From Saposhnikovia divaricata (taxonomy: Eukaryota > Streptophyta > Magnoliopsida > Apiales > Apiaceae), in contig CM071595.1 of the NCBI GenBank assembly GCA_036435485.1, forward strand, positions 103,160,580 through 103,224,579: a stretch of DNA of 64,000 bases. Reading direction: 5' to 3'. Under the pieces are notes generated by a model. That model saw only the letters and a program-made list of their open reading frames with translations, searched no databases and was not told the origin of the DNA. Made by a program: the position numbers and the translations under genes. Positions 57,833 to 64,000 of the stretch are shown in pieces (position 1 is the stretch's first letter; every line of letters begins with the position of its first letter).

Positions 57833-60800
57833 ATGCTACGTTCATCTTGCGCTAGAAAATTGGAATTTGACCCTGAAATCGAGCGTACTTTGAGAAAGCT
57901 AAGAAAAGATAAAGCTAAGATGGGAGATCCAGAACCTCGACCAGCTGTTAATGTTGATCAGTCTTCTATTTGGGACCATGAGACACCGAATCCAGCCAAT
58001 TGCATGTACAAAACTCCAGAGATTGGTGCAGCTCAGTTCCATATTAATCCGAGCTTAATTCAGATGATCAGCAATCAGGCTTTTGAAGGAGACATTGAAT
58101 TAGAAGACCCACACAGACACCTAGAGCGTTTTGTGCAGATGTGTGGCTCATTCAGAATCACTGGTGTTACGAGTGATCAGATTCGTCTCCATATGTTTCC
58201 CTACTCTATTAAGGGAAGAGCTTTGGAATGGTTTCAGCAACTTCCAAACACTTCGGTTGCTACATGGGAGAGTCTTTCTACGGCATTCTTGTCCAAATAC
58301 TATCCCTCTGACAAGACGCAACAGTTGAGGACTATGATTATGAGTTTTAAAGCACAACCGGGTGAAGGTCTATATCAGGCATGGGAGAGATTCAAGGCAC
58401 TATTGAGGAAGTGTCCACATCATGGCTTAGAAGATTGGCAGGTCATTAGTACTTTTTATGGGGCCATGAATGCAGATATTCGTTTGAGTTTGGATGTGAC
58501 TGCTGGTGGAAATTTCAAGAAGGCACCAACTACACAGGCTAAAGCACTTCTTGAGGAATTAGCATCTAATAATTATTCATGGGCACCTAGTGGGACGAGC
58601 TCAGCAAAAGCAGCACAAGAATCTGAGATGATCAACATGCTGGCTCAAAAGTTGGATACTCTAACTCAGGAGGTGCGAGGACAAAAGGTAAATGTGAATG
58701 CTATTTCTTCACCTATGGAAGGGTATCATGATTATGGTGCTAGTCAGAACTCGTATGCTCCACAATTTCCAGAAGAAGCATCTTTTATTCAAGGAAGACA
58801 GCCTTGGCCTGTGCAGAATAATTCTTACTACAATCCGAATCAAAGGCCAAACAATAATCTTTCTTACAGCAATAATCATGCAGCTAATCCTTCCTATGCA
58901 TTTCCAAGGCAGAATCAACCTCCTGGTTTTCAGTCACGACCACCATATCAAGCACAGCAGCAGTATCAACCTCCGCCAAAGAAAGAACCAGCTGAGTGGG
59001 AGGTTGCACTAAATAAGATTATGCAAGGGACTTTTGGGGCATTGGCTAATATGGAATCAAGAATAGATCAGATGGCATCATCTCAAAAGATGCTAGAAAC
59101 ACAGATTGGACAGATTGCCTCAAAGATGGGTGTTCGTGAGCAAGGATCACTTCCTAGTCAACCCGACCAGACTGGTAAAGAGCAATGCAAAGCAATTACT
59201 TTGAGGAGCGGAAGAGAGTTGCCCGAGGTTGAGATTCTTAAGCCTAAGGAGAGTGATACTAAGAAAGAGGATAAGCCAGTGGAGATTGCTGCAGACACGT
59301 CAGAAAAAGAAGATGAGAAGAAGAAGGAAGAAGATTCAGAAAAGCCATATGTTCCTCCACCACCTTATGTTCCTCCTATTCCATTTCCACAGAGACTTCA
59401 CAACAGGCATTTAGAGAAGCAGTACGAGAAGTTCTTGACTATGTTCCGGCAGTTGCATGTTAATATTCCGTTGGCTGAAGCTTTGAATCAGATGCCACTT
59501 TATGCTAAATTTCTTAAGGAGATGTTGACAAAGAAGAGGAAACTTGAAGATGCAGAGACTATTACTCTTAATGCTGAATGCAGTGCAGTCATCCAAAAGG
59601 CCATTCCTCAGAAATTGAAAGATCCGGGAAGCTTCTCTCTGCCTTGCACTATTGGAAAGATGGAAAACATGAAAGCCTTGTGCGACTTAGGGGCAAGTGT
59701 GAGTTTGATGCCATATTCAATCTGCAAAAGGCTTGGTCTTGGAGAACTTAAAAAGACACGGATTTCACTTCAGTTGGCGGATCGTTCTGTTAAGTATCCA
59801 TTGGGAGTTATTGAAGACGTGGTTGTTAAAGTGGATAAATTTGTCATACCTTGTGATTTTGTGGTGTTAGAGATGGATGAAGATGTCGAGATACCCATTA
59901 TCTTGGGACGGCCATTCTTGGCTACTGCTGGCACTACAATCGATGTTAAAGCTGGAAAATTGACATTGAATGTTGGCGAGGACAAAGTGGAATTTGATCT
60001 GAACAAAGCAATGAAGATGCCTCCTTTTGGAGCAACTTGTTTTACCATTGACATAGTGGATGACATTGTGCAGCTCGAGAATGAACACTTCGTGGGAGCA
60101 GATCGGGTGTTGGATGATGTAGTAGAAGGAGAAGCACTTGTTGTTCGAGACACAGAAGTTGAGATGGTTTTTACACTTTCAGAGGCACCACAGGTGGAAC
60201 TTAAACCTCTACCTGATAATTTGAGGTATGCCTTTCTTGGTCCTAATGATACATATCCTGTGGTAGTTTCTGCTTTGCTCATTGAAGATGAGAGAGAAAA
60301 GTTATTACATGTTCTTCGGCAATATAAATCAGCTATTGGTTGGACAATTCAAGATATCAAGGGAATTAGCCCTGCTCTTTGCATGCATAGAATTGCCTTA
60401 GAAGATGATCATAAGCCTGTGATTGAGGGACAAAGAAGATTGAATCCGAATTTGCAAGAGGTGGTGAAGAAAGAAATCACTAAGTTGCTTGATGCTGGTA
60501 TCATATATTCGGTTCCACACAGTAAATGGGTTAGCCCTATTCATGTTGTGCCTAAGAAAGGTGGGATGACTGTCGTTCACAATGAGAAGAATGAGTTGAT
60601 TCCTACAAGAACAGTAACAGGTTGGAGAGTTTGCATTGATTATAGGAAGTTGAATAACGCTACTCGCAAAGATCACTTTCCCCTCCCATTCATTGATCAA
60701 ATGCTCGAAAGGTTGGCGGGTAATGAGTATTACAACTTTCTGGATGGATTCTCGGGTTACTTTCAGATTCCTATTGCACCCGAAGATCAAGAGAAGACCA

Positions 60801-63103
60801 CATTTACTTGTCCTTATGGCACTTTTGCTTATCGGAGGCTTCCTTTTGGTTTGTGTAATGGTCCTTCAACGTTTCAACGGCTCATGAACCACATTTTCTC
60901 AGATTTTATAGGGCGAGACATGGAGGTCTTTATGGATGACTTCACGGTTTATGGTTCTTCTTTTGAATCATGTCTCGCCAGTTTATCAAAGGTGTTGCAA
61001 AGATATACTGAAACGAATCTTGTTCTTAATTGGGAAAAATGTCACTTCATGGTGAAGGAAGGCATTGTGCTTGGACATAAAATCTCTAACAAAGGCATTG
61101 AGGTCGATAGAGCAAAAATTGAAGTTATTGAAAAATTGCCACCACCCTCATCTGTGAAAGGAATTCGAAGCTTTCTTGGGCATGCTGGTTTTTATCGACG
61201 GTTCATCAAGGATTTCTCCAAGTTAGCTCGGCCACTCTGCAATCTTCTTGAAAAGGATCGTGTTTTTGACTTTGATGAAAGTTGTCTTGATGCTTTTAAC
61301 AGGTTGAAGAAGGAACTTACTTCTGCACCCATAGTTACATCTCCCGATTGGAGCTTGCCATTTGAGCTTATGTGTGATGCTAGTGACTATGCTGTGGGTG
61401 TTGTTCTTGGGCAAAAGAAGGATAAGCGGATGCACGTGATAGCTTATGCAAGCAAGACTCTTGATGACGCGCAAATCAACTATTCCACTACGGAGAAAGA
61501 GCTACTTGCAGTGGTGTTTGCACTTGATAAATTCAGATCCTATCTTGTTGGGTCTAAGGTGATTGTCTATTCAGATCATGCTGCTATTCGTTTCTTGATG
61601 ACGAAGAAGGATGCCAAACCTCGTCTAGTTCGTTGGATTCTTTTACTTCAGGAATTTGATCTTGAGATTCGAGATAAGAAGGGGTCCGAGAACTTGGTAG
61701 CTGATCATTTATCTAGGTTGGACCAAGGAGATGGAGAGGTAGGAGGTGAAATACCTATCAATGATAAATTTCCGGAAGAACAGCTTCTAGGTGTGTCCTT
61801 GTCTACACCATGGTATGCAGATTTTGTGAACTACATTGTGGGAGGAGTTGTGCCGGATAATCTTTCTTATAATCAGAAGAAGAAGTTCTTTTATGATGTG
61901 AAGCATTACTATTGGGAAGAACCGCTACTTTACAAAGAATGTGCTGATGGAATGTTTCGTAGATGTGTACCTCATGATGAAGTTCCTCATATTTTCAGAC
62001 ATTGCCATTCTCTAGAGTGTGGAGGTCATAACAGTAGCATGAAGACAGTTGCGAAAGTTTTACAGTCAGGATTCTATTGGCCAACCATGCATCAGGATGC
62101 TAGAGACTTTGTAGCTAAATGTGATAGATGTCAATGAGTTGGGAATATTTCGAGGAGGAACGAGATGCCTTTACAATCTATTCTTGAGGTGGAGATTTTC
62201 GATGTGTGGGGGATGGACTTCATGGGTCCATTTCCATCTTCTTATGGAAATCAGTATATTTTGGTGGGAGTTGATTATGTCTCTAAATGGGTTGAAGCCA
62301 TTGCGTCTCCTACTAATGATGCTAGAGTGGTGAAAAAGTTCTTGAAGAAGAATGTGTTCACTAGATTTGGAGTGCCAAGGGCTATTATCAATGATGGAGG
62401 TTCGCACTTTTGCAATAAACAGGTGGCAGATCTCTTGAAAAAGTATGGTGTGACACAAAAGGTGGCAACTCCTTATCATCCGCAAACAAGTGGACAAGTT
62501 GAGATTTTGAATCGTGAGCTGAAGTCAATTTTGGAGAAGACAGTGGCAAGTTCGAGAAAAGATTGGTCAACAAAGCTTGATGATGCTCTTTGGGCATATA
62601 GAACGGCATTTAAAACACCTATTGGGATGTCTCCATATAGGTTGGTTTTTGGGAAGCCATGTCATTTGCCGGTGGAACTTCAGCATAAGGCGTTTTGGGC
62701 GACAAGAAATTTGAATTTTGATCTAAAATCCGCGGGAGAGAAGCGTTTGCTTCAACTTGGAGAGCATGAGGAGATTAGGCTCCAGTCCTATGAAAATGCT
62801 AGTATCTACAAGGAGAAGACCAAATTGTGGCATGATAAGCACATTCAGAATAAGGAATTTGAGGTTGGGCAGCATGTTCTATTGTTTAATTCAAGACTCC
62901 GTTTATTTCCCGGAAAGCTCAAATCACGATGGACCGGACCTTTTGAGATTGTGAAGGTCTATCCTAATGGAGTTTGTGAGATTACTAGGGAAGGGTCAGA
63001 TGTATTCAAGGTGAACGGGCAGAGACTTAAGCCGTACCTGCTTGCAGAAACAGTGGAGCGAGGAATGAGCAGTCTTTACTTCAAGGACTTTATCATCAGT
63101 TGA
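57833..63103 (+). pseudogene. Athila gag-pol, one frame interrupted by a single stop
   Basis: The ATG at 57833 (MLRSSCARKLEFDPEIERTL) is the first real ATG. The frame stays open to a TGA at 62135-62137 (1434 codons) and continues in the same frame to 63103. Domains by residue from the ATG: retrotransposon gag at about 80-230 (ALEWFQQLPNTSVATWESL), a Gln/Pro/Asn-rich linker at 270-400, aspartic protease at about 610-700 (LCDLGASVSLMPY, with DLGAS in place of the usual DTGA/DSGA), RT at about 890-1090 (FLDGFSGYFQIPIA, MEVFMDDFTVYG), RNase H at about 1170-1300 (ELMCDASDYAVGVVLG, ENLVADHLSRL), integrase zinc finger (HCHSLECGGH, CDRC) at the stop, then the integrase core after the stop (MDFMGPFPSS, INDGGSHF, GQVEILNRE). 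No other lesion seen. Confidence 0.9.
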
Positions 63104-64000
63104 GAATCGGCGTCGGGCTAACGACGTTAAACAAATGCGCTTCTTGGGAGGCAACCCAAGTTATGTAGTATTTTTGTAAAAAAAAAAAAAAAAGAAAAAG
63201 AAAAAAAAAATTTGAGTGTTGTGAGTTTGTAAAAAAAAAAAAAAGAGTGTTGAGAGTTTGTAAAAAAAATAGAAAAAAAAGAGAAAGAGAGTGTTGTGAA
63301 TGTAAAAAAAAAAAAAAAAAAAAATTTTAGTAGTGCAGTTCGTTCCAACCGCGCAGGTGCGCCACAGATACGCAGGAGAAGACGGCGCATGAGGCGCCAG
63401 AACCGCGCAGGAGCACCACAGACACGCAGCACGTGTATGCGCATCAGGCGCGGATGCGCGCTTCAGAAATGCGCAACAGGCGCGGTCGCGCGCTTCAGAC
63501 CTGCGCAACAGGCTTGTTTCCAGCGCCTCAGGCGCCATACCCTACTGCACCAGTTCGAATTTTTGTGTAAAATTTCATAAAATCTATCTTATATCCCCTA
63601 TTCTTCATACTCCAACCCAATTTCACCTCAAATTAAAAACCTTAACTTCTAAATCCTCTTCTACATCTAATTCAATCCCATTATATATATATATATATAT
63701 CCTTTTTCATCTCTAAATCAAATTCACCATTATCCATTATATACACACCCACCACACCTATACATACACAACCTCATCTCTATAAACCTCAAATTCTTAA
63801 CTTTCATCCATTCAAAGTGCAAGGGGGATTTAAATTCGAAATTTTTGGGGATTCATCTAGCAAGTTCACCTCTTTGATTCAAGTGGGTAATATTCTATCT
63901 TATCTTTTATTTGAATTTGTGAATTTTGCAAGCTAGGGTTCTTGGTGTATAATTTGGGGGTTCTTTATTTGGTGAATTGTTTGGAGATTATTGTGCCTTG
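63104..64000 (+). other. Athila region downstream of pol
   Basis: Begins with the conserved AACGACGTTAAAC and GGGAGGCAACCCA motifs. A-rich tracts follow (63178-63323), then a strongly GC-rich, CpG-dense block (63340-63535) with short repeats such as GCGCTTCAGA and CTGCGCAACAGGC. A (TA)n tract at about 63681-63701 and AT-rich leader-like sequence come next. No coding frame is convincing up to the window end. An env-like ORF often follows in Athila elements, but is not reached. Confidence 0.6.

Larger units (their letters stand above)
56463..64000 (+). mobile_element. Athila-type Ty3/gypsy retrotransposon (3' end outside window)
   Basis: Contains a 5' LTR, a primer-binding site, a long gag-pol frame and the start of the 3' region. 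The TGGCGCCGCTGCCGGGGAA primer site, the pol tail followed by AACGACGTTAAACAAATGCGC and GGGAGGCAACCCA, and the LTR size fit the Athila group. It is inserted in the SIRE gag. AAATC (56458-56462) is the expected left copy of a target-site duplication. The near-intact frame suggests a young insertion. The env-like region and 3' LTR would lie beyond the window. Confidence 0.9.

Overview
This window is nuclear DNA from a eudicot plant. It is AT-rich, has two intron-split housekeeping genes, and is otherwise filled with plant LTR retrotransposons and small DNA transposons. The gene and transposon set fits an asterid, possibly Apiaceae, but that placement is inference only.

The gene core lies between about 9.9 and 36 kb. 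A complete SIZ1-type E3 SUMO ligase gene (16 coding exons, 10424-28542, + strand, 869 aa) faces a complete TFIIH p44/SSL1 gene (GTF2H2; 4 coding exons, 30962-35850, - strand, 435 aa). They are convergent, with 2.4 kb between the stop codons. Both are typical nuclear single-copy genes. SIZ1 carries out SUMO conjugation on nuclear proteins. GTF2H2 is a core subunit of the transcription and DNA-repair factor TFIIH. SIZ1 has been enlarged by transposons in its introns: a hAT-type MITE inserted into another copy of its own family (intron 4), and a small TRIM retrotransposon split by a second hAT-like element (intron 12). All four insertions have exact target-site duplications.

Left flank (1-9.9 kb): the 3' end of a decayed Ty3/gypsy element with an LTR of about 4 kb, abutting a truncated, broken Ty1/copia pol on the minus strand. 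Next come two direct copies of an unclassified AT-rich repeat and a foldback element with a palindromic array, which sits in the SIZ1 upstream region.

Right flank (36.4-64 kb): a Mutator-type MITE with near-perfect hairpins and a 9-bp duplication, then unclassified repeats. A Tat/Ogre-type LTR with primer-binding site and start of gag follows, then LTR debris. Last comes a nested stack. An Athila-like LTR (44333-45762) is interrupted by a SIRE/Maximus-type copia element (minus strand, 45763-56462, with broken gag, pol and env-like ORF). That element is interrupted in turn by a young-looking Athila-type Ty3 element (56463 to beyond the window end), whose gag-pol frame is broken by a single stop codon.

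No rRNA, tRNA or CRISPR loci were found. I see no wholly new gene system. The most unusual signals are an octamer (CAGAGTTT) used heavily through both coding and non-coding parts of the SIRE element, a glycine in place of the usual tryptophan in the SIZ1 PHD finger, and the exactly resolvable nested insertions.
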